NCBI RefSeq assembly: GCF_002160915.1
Contig: NZ_NFLM01000006.1
Location: 62,001-126,000, forward strand
Reading direction: 5' to 3'
Length of the DNA: 64,000 bases
From: Faecalibacterium sp. An121
Lineage (GTDB): Bacteria > Bacillota > Clostridia > Oscillospirales > Ruminococcaceae
Shown here: positions 25,573 through 36,536 of the stretch, one piece after another
How positions within the stretch are numbered: position 1 is the first letter of the stretch
How the letters are laid out: each line of letters starts with the position of its first letter
Program-made: the position numbers and the translations under genes
The notes under the pieces: generated by a model
The model's database searches: none
Told to the model about the DNA's origin: nothing
The model's input: the letters and a program-made list of their open reading frames with translations, nothing else

Positions 25573-26451
25573 TTACTCCAGATTCTGGATCTGCTCGCGG
25601 ATCTTTTCGATCTCCGCCTTCATGTCCACCACCACCCGGGTGATGTCCAGGTCCTGGCACTTGGAACCGATGGTGTTGGCCTCCCGGTTCAGTTCCTGGG
25701 TGAGGAAATCCAGCTTGCGTCCCACAGGCTGGTCACTGCCCAGGATCTCCCGATACTGGGCGATATGGCTGCGCAGGCGGACCGTCTCCTCATCCACGGC
25801 GGTCTTGTCCCCAAAGATGGCGGCCTCGGTCAGCACCCGGGCGTCGTCGATGGAGCGGTCCTCCAGGATGACCTTCAGACGCTCATACAGCCGATGGGTG
25901 TACTTTTCCACCCGGCCGGCGCTCAGGCTCTCCACACGGTCCACACAGGCCTCCACCGTATCCAGACGGGCAGCGATGTCGGCCAGCATCTTGGCGCCCT
26001 CCACTCCCCGCATCTCCACAAAGCGCTGCAGGGCCAGAGCCGCCACATCCGATACATCGCTCCACAGCTGTTCCTCGTCCACCGGGGCCTGCCGGGCCAC
26101 CAGCACATCGGGGAAACGGGCCAGCAGCCCTGCGGTGATGTCGTTCTTGACGCCGAGACTTTCGGACATATCCCGCAAGGCCTGCTGGTAGCTGCGGGCC
26201 AGTTCCATGTCCACGGCCACCGCCATGTCAGACGCCTCGGTGTTCTGGACCGTCAGGGTCAGTTCCACCTTGCCCCGGGCAATACGGCTGTTCAGCAGCG
26301 CCTTGAGGCGGCTGTCCAGGAAGGCGCAGTTCCGGGGTATCCGGGAGCTGTACTCAAAGTACCGGGCGTTGACGCTGCGCATTTCCACCGTGATCTCCCG
26401 CCCGCCGCACACCGCGCTGGCGCGGCCGTAGCCAGTCATGCTGTAAATCAT
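25573..26451 (-). CDS. yicC: YicC/YloC-family endoribonuclease
   Basis: Encodes 292 residues of the YicC family, shown in other bacteria to be endoribonucleases. N-terminal [13 protein letters not shown] and the end region [23 protein letters not shown] are the two signatures; both are intact. It starts after AGAGGAACT. It is the first gene of the yicC-remA-gmk operon, with a good promoter at 26545-26573. Confidence 0.94.
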   Translation of the reverse strand: MIYSMTGYGRASAVCGGREITVEMRSVNARYFEYSSRIPRNCAFLDSRLKALLNSRIARGKVELTLTVQNTEASDMAVAVDMELARSYQQALRDMSESLGVKNDITAGLLARFPDVLVARQAPVDEEQLWSDVSDVAALALQRFVEMRGVEGAKMLADIAARLDTVEACVDRVESLSAGRVEKYTHRLYERLKVILEDRSIDDARVLTEAAIFGDKTAVDEETVRLRSHIAQYREILGSDQPVGRKLDFLTQELNREANTIGSKCQDLDITRVVVDMKAEIEKIREQIQNLE

Positions 26452-26544
26452 AGTTCCTCTTCCCTTTTCATTCTTTCCAGATCATTTCTGTATATATATC
26501 CGCCTTTGGGTCACAGTAGCCCATGTTACGATACATATGGTATT

Positions 26545-26573
26545 ATTTTACTATTCCGGCGGCCTTTTTGCAA
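26545..26573 (-). promoter_or_regulatory. Promoter of the yicC-remA-gmk operon
   Basis: TTGCAA (26568-26573) and TAAAAT (26545-26550) on the minus strand are 17 nt apart, in an AT-rich stretch about 95 nt before yicC. Confidence 0.6.
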
Positions 26574-26620
26574 GGGAAGCAGACAAAAAACCCTGCTTTC
26601 ACACACAGTGTTCACCAAAC

Positions 26621-26651
26621 AAAAAAGCCGCGGCTCTCCGGGCCGCGGCTT
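26621..26651 (-). terminator. Terminator of the rpoD operon
   Basis: GCCGCGGCCCGG and CCGCGGC arms form a stem (minus strand AAGCCGCGG, GCCGCGGC) followed by TTTTTTGTTTG. It lies just beyond the rpoD stop. Confidence 0.85.
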
Positions 26652-26658
26652 CAGCCGT

Positions 26659-27735
26659 TCATTCCTCAAGATAATCCCGCAGGCGCTTGGCCCGGCTGGG
26701 ATGGCGCAGTTTGCGCAGGGCTTTTGCTTCGATCTGGCGCACCCGCTCCCGGGTGACGTTGAACTCCTGGCCCAGTTCCTCCAGCGTGCGGGGGCGTCCA
26801 TCCTCCAGCCCGAACCGCAAAGACAGCACCCGCTGCTCCCGGGGGGTCAGGCTGGCCAGCACCGACACCAGCTCCCGGTGCAGCATCTGGCGGCCTGCCT
26901 CATCCGCAGGCACGCCGGCCGTGTCGTCCTGGACAAAGTCCTCGATGTGGGCGTCCTCTTCCTCCCCCACCGGGGTCTCCAGGCTGACCGGTTCCTGGGA
27001 CAGCTGCAGCAGCTGGCTGACCCGGTCCGGCTCGATGGACAGCCGCACGGCGATCTCGGCAGGGGTCGGTTCCCGGCCGTTCTGATGCAGCAATTCCGAG
27101 GAGGTCTTTTTGACCCGGTTGATGCTCTCCACCAGATGCACCGGGATGCGGATGGTGCGTCCCTGGTCCGCAATGGCCCGGGTGATGGCCTGGCGGATCC
27201 ACCAGGTGGCGTAGGTGGAAAACTTGAACCCACGCTGCGGCTCGAATTTTTCCACCGCCTTCATCAGCCCCAGGTTCCCCTCCTGGATCAGATCCAGAAA
27301 GGGCAGGCCCCGCCCGGCATAGCGCTTGGCCACCGACACCACCAGACGCAGATTGGCTTCGCACAGGCGCTGCCTGGCCCCCGCGTCCCCTTGCTGGGCC
27401 GCCTGGGCCAGGGCCAGTTCCTCTTCCGGCTGCAGCAGGGGCACGGCGCCGATCTCTTTCAGATACGCCTTGACCGGGTCGTCCAGCGTCACCCCCGAGG
27501 GGGACAGCTCCTTTTCCAGCGTGCCGATCTGGGCCTCGTCAAAGGGAGGCAGGTCAGGCTCCTCCCCCGCTTCGGGGGCCAGGGCCACCCCGCGGGCCTT
27601 GAGGGCCTCGTACAGCGCGTCCAGCCCCGACAGGTCAAAATCCTCCGCCTCCATGGCGCGGCTCAGCTGCTCGGGGGTCAGGGGCCGGCGGCGTGCCTTC
27701 CGCGCCAGGGAATCTGCTAGCTTTTCTGGGGACAT
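26659..27735 (-). CDS. rpoD: Primary sigma factor RpoD/SigA
   Basis: Encodes 358 residues, short for a primary sigma factor because region 1.1 is reduced. Region 2 is standard: [17 protein letters not shown] and [13 protein letters not shown]. Region 4.2 has [20 protein letters not shown]. The ATG at 27735 is chosen (AAAGGAGAG upstream); a TTG one codon earlier is unlikely. It forms the dgt-dnaG-rpoD operon. It is the probable factor for the TTGACA/TATAAT-type promoters described here. Confidence 0.96.
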   Translation of the reverse strand: MSPEKLADSLARKARRRPLTPEQLSRAMEAEDFDLSGLDALYEALKARGVALAPEAGEEPDLPPFDEAQIGTLEKELSPSGVTLDDPVKAYLKEIGAVPLLQPEEELALAQAAQQGDAGARQRLCEANLRLVVSVAKRYAGRGLPFLDLIQEGNLGLMKAVEKFEPQRGFKFSTYATWWIRQAITRAIADQGRTIRIPVHLVESINRVKKTSSELLHQNGREPTPAEIAVRLSIEPDRVSQLLQLSQEPVSLETPVGEEEDAHIEDFVQDDTAGVPADEAGRQMLHRELVSVLASLTPREQRVLSLRFGLEDGRPRTLEELGQEFNVTRERVRQIEAKALRKLRHPSRAKRLRDYLEE

Positions 27736-27789
27736 CAAAAGAGGTCTCTCCTTTCAGTCAAGATGCAAAGCGCACAGGACAGGTGTGGT

Positions 27790-29568
27790 TCATTCCTCTT
27801 GTTCCGTCTGTCCGCCCCCCTTGCGCTGCCGGATCTGGGCGATGTAGTCGGTCAGCTCCTGGTCGCTCATGCCGCCGGCCTGGGCCGAGCGCGGCGCCCC
27901 CCGGGCAATCCGCTCCAGGTGCATCTCGATATCCTGGGGCGTGCAGCTCACATGACTGTATTCTGCCGCAGCGGCGCTCAGTTCATTCAGAGCCTTTTCC
28001 CCGATCTCCCCCGCCACGGCTCCCAGGCTCACCTCGCGGCCCTGCTCATAGCAGCGCAGGATGGCCTGGTAGCCCTCCCGCAGATCCTCGTTGAGGATCC
28101 CTTCCGGCTTGAGGGCCGGGGCGATCTTTTTCAGGTACTCGGGCTGGCGCAGGGCCGCCGCCACCAGCCAGCGCTGGGAAGAGGCCGCCCCCAGCGCCCC
28201 GGGTCCGTTTTTGCCAAAGGGCAGTTTGATGGTATCCATCTCGCCCGAGTGCAGGATCTCCTTCTGCCGGGCCGAACGCCGCCGGGCGCCCTCCTTGCGG
28301 ACGGCCAGGTCCAGCTGGGCCATCACCGCCGTCTTGGAAAGGTTGGTCTCCTCGGCCAGGCGGCCGGCGTACAGTTCCTTTTCGGTGGGGGTGGAGCCGT
28401 CCGCCAGGATGGACACCGCCTCCTGGATGTACTCCAGCCGCTGGGTATCCTGCTTGAGATCGTATTTGGACCGGGCCCGGGCCAGCCGGAATTCCAGCGC
28501 GTTGCCCGCCCCGTCCAGCAGCTGGCGGAACCGCTCCGGGCCAAACTTCTTGATGTATTCGTCGGGGTCCTTGGCGTTGGGGATGTTCAGCACCCCCACC
28601 TGCACGGGGCTGTTGCGGAACAGCTCCAGCGAGCGCAGGGTGGCCTTCTGGCCCGCCTCGTCCGAGTCATAGCTCAGGATCACCTCGTCGGCGTATTCGC
28701 TCAGCAGCTTGACCTGGTTTTGGGTCAGGGCGGTGCCGCAGGCGCACACCGCCGTATCGATGCCCGCCTGCTGCATACTGATCACGTCCATATACCCTTC
28801 GCACAGCACATACCGGCGGGAAGCGCTCTTTTTGGCGATCTGGAGGGCGAACACCGTATCCGACTTGTGGTACACCAGCGTCTCGGGGCTGTTGACGTAT
28901 TTGGGTTTGGAGTCATCCATCACCCGCCCGCCAAAGGCGATGACGTTGCCCCGCAGATCAAAGATGGGGGTGATCACCCGCCGCCAGAACAGGCAGTAAA
29001 TCCGCCCCGCCTGACTGCGCTTGAACAGGCCGCTGGCGTCCATTTCGGCCTGGGTGTAGCCCTTGTCCCGCAGAAAGTGGTAGAGGGCCTGTCCATCGTT
29101 GGGGGCATACCCCAGCCCGAACCGGGAAATGGTGCGGTCATCCAGGCCGCGCCGCCGCCAGTAAGCCCTGGCCTGGGCGGCCTCGTCCACGCTGGAGTTG
29201 AGGCAGGCATGGAAAAACCGGGCCGCCTCCTTGTTCATCGAGAGGATGCGGCTGCGCATCCGGCCGGTCCCGTCGTCCTCCTCGGGTTCGGGCATACCGG
29301 CCCGGGCCGCCAGCAGTTTGACCGCCTCGGGGTATGTAAGGGAATTGATCTTTTTGACAAAGGTGATCACATCCCCGCCCGCCCCGCAGCCAAAGCAGTA
29401 AAAGCTCTGGGTCTCGGGGTAGACATAAAAGGACGGCGTCTTTTCATTGTGGAACGGGCACAGCCCGCCATACAGCCGGCCCTTGTGTTTGAGCTGGACA
29501 TAGCTGCCCACCACGTCCACAATATCGCTGCGGCGCACCAGCTCTTCAACATATTCGTGTGGGATCAT
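27790..29568 (-). CDS. dnaG: DNA primase
   Basis: Encodes 592 residues. A CHC2 zinc finger (CPFHNEKTPSF, FYCFGCGAGGD) is followed by the TOPRIM catalytic core (VLCEGYMDVISMQQAG, SYDSDEAGQKA) and a C-terminal helicase-binding region. It makes RNA primers at the replication fork. CAAGGAAG lies upstream of the ATG. It lies between dgt and rpoD, the usual macromolecular-synthesis arrangement. Confidence 0.96.
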   Translation of the reverse strand: MIPHEYVEELVRRSDIVDVVGSYVQLKHKGRLYGGLCPFHNEKTPSFYVYPETQSFYCFGCGAGGDVITFVKKINSLTYPEAVKLLAARAGMPEPEEDDGTGRMRSRILSMNKEAARFFHACLNSSVDEAAQARAYWRRRGLDDRTISRFGLGYAPNDGQALYHFLRDKGYTQAEMDASGLFKRSQAGRIYCLFWRRVITPIFDLRGNVIAFGGRVMDDSKPKYVNSPETLVYHKSDTVFALQIAKKSASRRYVLCEGYMDVISMQQAGIDTAVCACGTALTQNQVKLLSEYADEVILSYDSDEAGQKATLRSLELFRNSPVQVGVLNIPNAKDPDEYIKKFGPERFRQLLDGAGNALEFRLARARSKYDLKQDTQRLEYIQEAVSILADGSTPTEKELYAGRLAEETNLSKTAVMAQLDLAVRKEGARRRSARQKEILHSGEMDTIKLPFGKNGPGALGAASSQRWLVAAALRQPEYLKKIAPALKPEGILNEDLREGYQAILRCYEQGREVSLGAVAGEIGEKALNELSAAAAEYSHVSCTPQDIEMHLERIARGAPRSAQAGGMSDQELTDYIAQIRQRKGGGQTEQEE

Positions 29569-29628
29569 CCAAATAACTTCCTTGCTTGATGGTATTCTTC
29601 CGCAGTCCCGGGGCGCGGGCCGCTGCGG

Positions 29629-30630
29629 TCACAGGACGTGCCAACGCCGGGGCACATACAGCTCCTCAAAGGCGCGGATGGCAAACTCGTCGCTCATCCC
29701 GCTGATATAGTCGGTGACCGCCCGGTCGTCCCCTTCCTCCTGCGCGATCCGCTGATAGAGGGAGGACATCCGCTCGGGGTGGGCCATGTAGTATTCATAC
29801 AGGGCCTCGATCACCTTTTCCACCTTCTGTTCCTCGCGTTTGGCCACCTTGTCCACGTAGACGGTGTCGTACATGAACGCCTTCAGCGCCCGGAACGCCT
29901 CGTCCTCCGCCGGGCCCGCCTGGATCGCAGGGGGCCGGGTGTGGACCAGGATGCTGTTGATCATGGCGGTGATCCGGGCCGACTTGGTCAGGCCCAGCAC
30001 ATCGGTGGCCTCTTTGGGCAGCAGGGCTGCATCCAGCACCCCCGCGCGCACCGCGTCCTCGATGTCGTGGTTGACGTAGGCGATCTGATCCGCCATCCGC
30101 ACGATCCGGCCTTCCGGCGTGGCGGCCCAGGTGCCCTTGGTGTGGGTGACGATGCCGTTGCGCACCTCCCAGGTCAAATTGAGGCCCCGGCCGTCCTTCT
30201 CCAGACGGTCCACCACGCGCAGGCTCTGCTCATAGTGCTTGAACCCGCCGGGGCACAGGCCGTTCAGCGCGCGCTCTCCCGCATGGCCGAAGGGGGTGTG
30301 CCCCAGGTCATGGGCCAGGGCCACCGCTTCGGTGAGGTCCTCATTGAGGCGGAGGGCCCGGGCAATGGTGCGGGCGATCTGGGACACCTCCAGGGTGTGG
30401 GTCAGGCGGGTGCGGTACAAGTCCCCCTCGGGCGAGAGAAAGACCTGGGTCTTTTGCTTGAGCCGCCGGAAGGCCTTGCAGTGGATGATCCGGTCCCGGT
30501 CCCGCTGATAGACCGGGCGGATGGGGTCCTCCGGCTCGGGACGGGCACGGCCATGGCTCCGGTCCGAAAAACTGGCCCAGTCCGCCAGGGTCAGATGCTC
30601 GATCTCTTGGGTGCGCAGGCGTACATCCAT
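29629..30630 (-). CDS. dgt: dGTP triphosphohydrolase-like HD enzyme
   Basis: Encodes 333 residues of the HD-domain dNTPase family. The metal-binding HD motif is in ALAHDLGHTPFGHAGE, preceded by RTRLTHTLEVSQIARTIARAL, and a later Asp in YVNHDIEDAVRAG completes it. It hydrolyses dGTP to deoxyguanosine and triphosphate. The start has GTGAGG upstream. It is the first gene of dgt-dnaG-rpoD, an order found in many Clostridia. Confidence 0.93.
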   Translation of the reverse strand: MDVRLRTQEIEHLTLADWASFSDRSHGRARPEPEDPIRPVYQRDRDRIIHCKAFRRLKQKTQVFLSPEGDLYRTRLTHTLEVSQIARTIARALRLNEDLTEAVALAHDLGHTPFGHAGERALNGLCPGGFKHYEQSLRVVDRLEKDGRGLNLTWEVRNGIVTHTKGTWAATPEGRIVRMADQIAYVNHDIEDAVRAGVLDAALLPKEATDVLGLTKSARITAMINSILVHTRPPAIQAGPAEDEAFRALKAFMYDTVYVDKVAKREEQKVEKVIEALYEYYMAHPERMSSLYQRIAQEEGDDRAVTDYISGMSDEFAIRAFEELYVPRRWHVL

Positions 30631-30739
30631 CGGCTATACCTCACTTTCAACATCACGGCACAAGGTCCGCCGGCAGTATTCTACCACAGCGGGCGTGTCA
30701 CAAGGGGTAGAATGATGGGGACTGGAAAAATTTTCCAGT

Positions 30740-31360
30740 TCAAATGGGTCCGTAGAAAGGTTGGGATACCTCCACCCTGCCCTGGCCGCGGGTCAGCTCC
30801 CGCAGCTGGTCCAGCAGAGGGGCCTGGGTACCCGCCCGCATCTGCCACTGCAAGGCCACCCGGTCGGTAAAGACGGGGTCTGCGAGTTTCCCTCCCGCCG
30901 CCTCCACCAGCAGCGCCGTCCGCTCATAGAGAGGGTACTCCACCGTCATGGACAGCCGCACCACCGGCTGCACTGTGACCTGGTCGGCCGCTTCCAGTGC
31001 CCGGGATGCCGCGGTGGTGTAAGCCCGCACCAGGCCCCCGGTGCCCAGCAGGATGCCCCCGAAATACCGGGTCACCACCACGATCAGGTCGGTCAGGCCG
31101 CTGTGGCCGATCACCTCCAGCACCGGGGTGCCCGCAGTCTTGGCGGGCTCGCCGTCGTCGGAATAGCGCTCCCGGTTGCCCGCACGCAGCTTATATGCAT
31201 AGACATTGTGCCGGGCTGTCCGGTTGGCCGCGCGGATCTGCTCCAAAAAGGCCACCGCCTGCTCCTCGCTTTCCACATGGGCTGCCGCCGCCAGGAAGCG
31301 GCTTTTCTTCTCCTCATATTCCCCGGCGGCCTGCCCCCGGATGGTGCGGTATTCTTCCAA
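30740..31360 (-). CDS. yigZ: YigZ/IMPACT-family protein
   Basis: Encodes 206 residues, matching the family. The N-terminal UPF0029 domain has SRFLAAAAHVESEEQAVAFL, YKLRAGNRERYSDDGEPAKTAG and VVVTRYFGGILLGTGGLVRAY. The C-terminal DUF1949 domain follows. Function is not established; links to translation regulation are proposed. A TTG start at 31360 is chosen because AAGGGAGGACAGGGCC precedes it; the longer reading runs through its promoter. An ACTGGAAAAAT/ATTTTCCAGT-like palindrome (30721-30739) follows the stop. Confidence 0.88.
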   Translation of the reverse strand: MEEYRTIRGQAAGEYEEKKSRFLAAAAHVESEEQAVAFLEQIRAANRTARHNVYAYKLRAGNRERYSDDGEPAKTAGTPVLEVIGHSGLTDLIVVVTRYFGGILLGTGGLVRAYTTAASRALEAADQVTVQPVVRLSMTVEYPLYERTALLVEAAGGKLADPVFTDRVALQWQMRAGTQAPLLDQLRELTRGQGRVEVSQPFYGPI

Positions 31361-31391
31361 GGCCCTGTCCTCCCTTACTTTATTCAAGTAT

Positions 31392-31419
31392 AGTATAACA
31401 TAAAACAGCGTTTGCGCAA
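31392..31419 (-). promoter_or_regulatory. Promoter of the yigZ-family gene
   Basis: TTGCGC (31414-31419) and TATACT (31392-31397) on the minus strand are 16 nt apart. A second TATACT overlaps at 31387-31392. The position supports the TTG start at 31360. Confidence 0.5.
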
Positions 31420-31461
31420 GGGTGCAGCCCGCCCGGCAAAAAGCCCTGTCCTGGCCCCAAA

Positions 31462-31499
31462 ACAAAAACGGGCGCCCCGCCCGGAAGGCGGAGCGCTCG
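31462..31499 (-). terminator. Terminator of the thl-etfA operon
   Basis: On the minus strand GAGCGCTCCGCC and GGGCGGGGCGCC form a long GC stem followed by CGTTTTTGTTTT. It lies about 40 nt beyond the etfA stop and closes the butyrate operon. Confidence 0.82.
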
Positions 31500-31539
31500 T
31501 TGGAACGCATGGAGATGCAGTTTTTACTGTAAAGCCGTC

Positions 31540-32634
31540 TTACTTGGCAGCCTTGGCAGCCTCGATGGCCTTGACCAGCTCAGGCACGACCTTGAACAGA
31601 TCGCCCACGATGCCGTAATCTGCAACGCCGAAGATGGGAGCAGACTCGTTCTTGTTGACGGCAATGATGGTCTCGGAGTCCTGCATACCAGCCACATGCT
31701 GGATAGCGCCCGAGATGCCCAGAGCCACATAGATCTTGGGGTGGACGGTCTTGCCGGTCTGGCCCACCTGATGGTCGGCGGTCATCCAGCCTGCATCGGT
31801 GACGGCACGGGAAGCGCCCACAACGCCGCCGCCCAGAGCCTGGGCCAGCTGCTCAGCCAGGGCGATGCCCTTCTCGACATCCTTGGAGATGCCGCGGCCC
31901 ACCGAGACGATCACGTCTGCGCCGATCAGGTCCACCAGCTTGGTGGCGGCCTTCTCCACGCTCAGGACCTCGGTCTTGATATCCTCAGCCGTCAGGGAGA
32001 AGGCGGGTTTGACGATCTGGCAGGCATCTGCCTTGGCCTGGTCGAAGGGAGCCTTCTTCATAACGCCGGGACGGACGGTGGACATCTGGGGACGGAACCG
32101 GGGGCAGATGATGGTAGCCATCAGGTGGCCGCCGAATGCCGGACGGGTCATCTTCAGGTTGCGGTCCTCATAGTCGAACTTCTGCTTGGACAGGTCGATG
32201 GTGGAGCTCTCAGCCAGGAAGTCCACATACTTCTTGGTGTCGATGTCCAGATGGGTGGCGTCGGCGGTCAGGCCGGTGTGCAGGCGGGCTGCACAGCGGG
32301 GGCCCAGGTCACGGCCAATGTTGGTGGCGCCGATCAGCAGCACCTCAGGCTTGTACTCGTTGACCATATCGCAGACCACCTTGGCGTAGGCGTCGGTGGT
32401 GTAATCCTTCAGCAGGGGGCTCTCGCAGACCATGACCTTGTCTGCGCCGTAGCCGCCCAGTTCCTTGGCGATGGACTCCACATGGTCGCCCAGCAGCAGG
32501 CCGGTGACCTCGCAGCCCAGCTCGTCGGCCAGCTTGCGGGCCTCGCTCACCAGCTCGAAGTCGGTGGACATCAGTGCGCCCTGCCGCTGCTCGCAGAAGA
32601 CCCACACGCCCTTGTATTCGTTAAAATCAGCCAT
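31540..32634 (-). CDS. etfA: Electron transfer flavoprotein alpha subunit
   Basis: Encodes 364 residues. The C-terminal FAD-binding domain is clear: SVGRGI, GASRAVTDAGWM, QVGQTGKTVHPKIYVALGIS and the final GDLFKVVPELV. EtfAB with butyryl-CoA dehydrogenase can bifurcate electrons from NADH to crotonyl-CoA and ferredoxin in clostridia. GAAAGGAGC precedes the ATG. It is the last gene of the thl-crt-hbd-bcd-etfB-etfA operon. Confidence 0.95.
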   Translation of the reverse strand: MADFNEYKGVWVFCEQRQGALMSTDFELVSEARKLADELGCEVTGLLLGDHVESIAKELGGYGADKVMVCESPLLKDYTTDAYAKVVCDMVNEYKPEVLLIGATNIGRDLGPRCAARLHTGLTADATHLDIDTKKYVDFLAESSTIDLSKQKFDYEDRNLKMTRPAFGGHLMATIICPRFRPQMSTVRPGVMKKAPFDQAKADACQIVKPAFSLTAEDIKTEVLSVEKAATKLVDLIGADVIVSVGRGISKDVEKGIALAEQLAQALGGGVVGASRAVTDAGWMTADHQVGQTGKTVHPKIYVALGISGAIQHVAGMQDSETIIAVNKNESAPIFGVADYGIVGDLFKVVPELVKAIEAAKAAK

Positions 32635-32653
32635 TGTAATCCTGCTCCTTTCG

Positions 32654-33448
32654 TCAGATCAGATGCTTGCTGGCGAGGACAGACGCAAGCTGGGCAGCCA
32701 CGTCGTCGCCGGTGAGCATGGTGCCTGCACCCTTCTGGGGAGGAGTGAAGGACTTGAAGACGTTGGTGGGCGAGCCCTTCAGGCCGATGGTGTCCACCTC
32801 GATCAGGGGATCATCTTTCAGCGCTTCGTAGTCGAAGACTTCCATCGGCTTGTCGTAGCAGGTGAAGATGCCGTTGATGCTCATGTAGCGGGGCTGGTTG
32901 AGCTCCTTGATGCAGGTGATCAGGCAGGGGGTCTTGACCCGGATCATCATGTAGCCGTCTTCCAGCATACGCTTGACCACCAGGCTGTCGCCGTCCTTCT
33001 GGATGTCGGCGGCATAGGTGACCTGGGGCAGGTGCAGCTTCTCGGCGATCTGGGGGCCCACCTGGGCGGTATCGCCGTCGATGGCCTGACGGCCGCAGAA
33101 GACGATATCCTCAGGGCCGACGCCGATCTTGTTGACGGCGGCGGCAATGATCTGGCTGGTGGCGAAGGTATCCGAACCGCCGAACTCACGGCCCGAGATC
33201 AGCACGGCACGGTCAGCGCCGCGGGCCAGCAGCTCGCGCAGCATCCCTTCGGCCGGCGGGGGGCCCATGGTCACCACGACCACTTCGCAGCCGGTGGCGT
33301 CCTTCAGCTGGAGGGCGGCCTCCAGGGCGTTCAGGTCATCGGGGTTGGTGATGGTTGCCATAGAGGCACGGTCGAGGGTCCCGTCCGGCTTGACTGCCAC
33401 TTTGCCGGAAGTGTCGGGAACCTGCTTGACACAAACAATTGCTTTCAT
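32654..33448 (-). CDS. etfB: Electron transfer flavoprotein beta subunit
   Basis: Encodes 264 residues. MKAIVCVKQVPDTS at the start, EVVVVTMGPPPAEGML, FCGRQAIDGDTAQVGP and the C-terminal GSPTNVFKSFTPP are typical of EtfB. It pairs with etfA 19 nt downstream. AAGGAGGGC precedes the ATG. Confidence 0.95.
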   Translation of the reverse strand: MKAIVCVKQVPDTSGKVAVKPDGTLDRASMATITNPDDLNALEAALQLKDATGCEVVVVTMGPPPAEGMLRELLARGADRAVLISGREFGGSDTFATSQIIAAAVNKIGVGPEDIVFCGRQAIDGDTAQVGPQIAEKLHLPQVTYAADIQKDGDSLVVKRMLEDGYMMIRVKTPCLITCIKELNQPRYMSINGIFTCYDKPMEVFDYEALKDDPLIEVDTIGLKGSPTNVFKSFTPPQKGAGTMLTGDDVAAQLASVLASKHLI

Positions 33449-33464
33449 CGTAACATTGCCCTCC

Positions 33465-34634
<1,170 letters not shown>

Positions 34635-34752
34635 CACTGCTTCCTCCCTTGGAAATGTATTGTTGATCGGGCGGGGGCAAAACCGCTCCCCGCAGGCTTT
34701 TCGGTTCTGCGGGGAACGTTCCTTCACGCCCGGTTACCCTTGCGGTACGGTG

Positions 34753-35625
34753 TTACAGCTTGTCCACAGGGGTCTTGGTGCGGTCTGCGTTGTAGACATA
34801 GAAGCCCTTGCCGGTCTTGCAGCCCAGGTTGCCGCCGCGCACCATCTTGCGCAGCAGGGGGCAGGCGCGGTACTTCGAATCGCCGGTCTCCTTGTACAGC
34901 ACGTCCATGATGGCCAGGCAGATGTCCAGGCCCACGAAGTCGCCCAGCTCCAGGGGACCCATGGGGTGGTTGGCGCCCAGCTTCATGGCGGTGTCGATGC
35001 CCTCGATGTCAGAGACGCCCTCCATCTTGATGAAGGCGGCCTCGTTGATCATGGGGATCAGGATGCGGTTGACCACGAAGCCGGCAGCCTCGTTGACCTG
35101 CACCGGCTGCTTGCCGATGGCCACCGAGATCTCCTTGATCTTCTCCACCACGTCGGCGGGAGTGTTGCCGCCGGCGATGACCTCGATCAGCTTCATGCGG
35201 TCGGCGGGGTTGAAGAAGTGCATACCCACCAGCGGGCGGCTCAGGCCCTTGCCGATCTCGGTGATGGACAGGGAGGAAGTGTTGGAAGCAAAGATGCACT
35301 CGGGCTTGCAGATCTTGTCCAGCTGGGAGAAGGTATCCTGCTTGACCTTCATGTCCTCAAAGGCAGCCTCCACGATCAGGTCGCAGTCAGCGCACAGATC
35401 TTCCTTGATGCCCGGGGTGATGGCATCGCAGATCTCGTCGGCCTTGGCCTTGGTCATCTTGCCCTTGGCCACCAGACGGTCATAGCCCTTGACGATCTTG
35501 GCCTTGCCGTTGTCCGCCCACTCCTGCTTGATGTCACACAGAACGACGGTGTTGCCGCCCACCTGTGCAAATGCCTTTGCGATGCCCTGGCCCATGGTGC
35601 CAGCGCCGATGACGCCGATTTTCAT
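34753..35625 (-). CDS. hbd: 3-hydroxybutyryl-CoA dehydrogenase
   Basis: Encodes 290 residues. The NAD-binding loop is VIGAGTMGQGIAKAF. Catalytic features are SNTSSLSITEIGK and the histidine in VGMHFFNPADRM; QVNEAAGFVVNRIL is the family signature. It converts acetoacetyl-CoA to 3-hydroxybutyryl-CoA. AAAAAGGAGA precedes the start. Confidence 0.96.
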   Translation of the reverse strand: MKIGVIGAGTMGQGIAKAFAQVGGNTVVLCDIKQEWADNGKAKIVKGYDRLVAKGKMTKAKADEICDAITPGIKEDLCADCDLIVEAAFEDMKVKQDTFSQLDKICKPECIFASNTSSLSITEIGKGLSRPLVGMHFFNPADRMKLIEVIAGGNTPADVVEKIKEISVAIGKQPVQVNEAAGFVVNRILIPMINEAAFIKMEGVSDIEGIDTAMKLGANHPMGPLELGDFVGLDICLAIMDVLYKETGDSKYRACPLLRKMVRGGNLGCKTGKGFYVYNADRTKTPVDKL

Positions 35626-35663
35626 AGCAATTTCTCCTTTTTCATTTATCCTGTCTTAAAACA

Positions 35664-36449
35664 TCAGTTGTTGGTGAAAACAGCCTTGGGTTTCGGTTTC
35701 TCACGGGAGAGGAAGCAAGCCATGCCCTCTCTCTGGTCGTGGGTCTCGAAGCAGTCGCCAAACAGCTTCTCCTCCACTTCCACGGCCTTCTCGATGGGCA
35801 GCGAGATGCCCTCGTTCATGGCCTTCTTGCAGTTGCGCACCGCGATGGGCGCGTTTTTGGCGATCTTGCCGGCCAGCTTGAGCGCGTTCTCCATCAGCTC
35901 GGCCTGGGGATACACCGCGTTGACCAGACCGATGCGCAAAGCCTCGTCGGCCTTGATGTTCAAAGCCGAGTAGACCAGCTGCTTGGCCATGCCCAGGCCC
36001 ACCAGGCGGGCCAGACGCTGGGTGCCGCCAAAGCCCGGGGTGATGCCCAGACCCACTTCGGGCTGGCCGAAGACGGCGTTGTCCGAGCAGATGCGGATAT
36101 CGCAGCTCATGGCCAGCTCATTGCCGCCGCCCAGCGCAAAACCGTTGACTGCGGCGATGACGGGGATGGGGAACTGCTCGATCATCAGGAAGATGTCGTT
36201 GCCCAGCTTGCCGAAGGCCTCGCCTTCTGCCTTGGTCATAGTGCTCATCGAGCCGATGTCCGCGCCGGCCACAAAGCTCTTGTCCCCTCCTCCGGTCAGC
36301 ACGATGCAGCGGATGGTATCCTGGTCCACGGCCTCAAAGGCGGCCTTCAGGTCGGCCAGGACTTCGGGGTTCAGCGCGTTCAGCGCCTTGGGGCGGTCGA
36401 TGGTGATGATCTCCACCGCGCCCTGCACTTCAGTTTTCACAAAAGCCAT
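35664..36449 (-). CDS. crt: 3-hydroxybutyryl-CoA dehydratase (crotonase)
   Basis: Encodes 261 residues. The oxyanion-hole segment is DKSFVAGADIGSM. NGFALGGGNELAMSCDIRI and FGQPEVGLGITPGFGGTQRL carry the two catalytic glutamates. It dehydrates 3-hydroxybutyryl-CoA to crotonyl-CoA. GAAAGGAAACG precedes the ATG. It lies between thl and hbd in the operon. Confidence 0.96.
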   Translation of the reverse strand: MAFVKTEVQGAVEIITIDRPKALNALNPEVLADLKAAFEAVDQDTIRCIVLTGGGDKSFVAGADIGSMSTMTKAEGEAFGKLGNDIFLMIEQFPIPVIAAVNGFALGGGNELAMSCDIRICSDNAVFGQPEVGLGITPGFGGTQRLARLVGLGMAKQLVYSALNIKADEALRIGLVNAVYPQAELMENALKLAGKIAKNAPIAVRNCKKAMNEGISLPIEKAVEVEEKLFGDCFETHDQREGMACFLSREKPKPKAVFTNN

Positions 36450-36536
36450 TTTTGTCGTTTCCTTTCAGACTATCGGGCCGGGGCGGCGCAGGAGCCTGCG
36501 TCCCCCGCCCGGATCGGATCTTTTTCGCAGACAGGC

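Noticed and set aside
34698-34722. GC hairpin between hbd and bcd as a terminator
   Set aside because: It has only a short T-run and lies inside an operon. It may be a processing site but evidence is thin.
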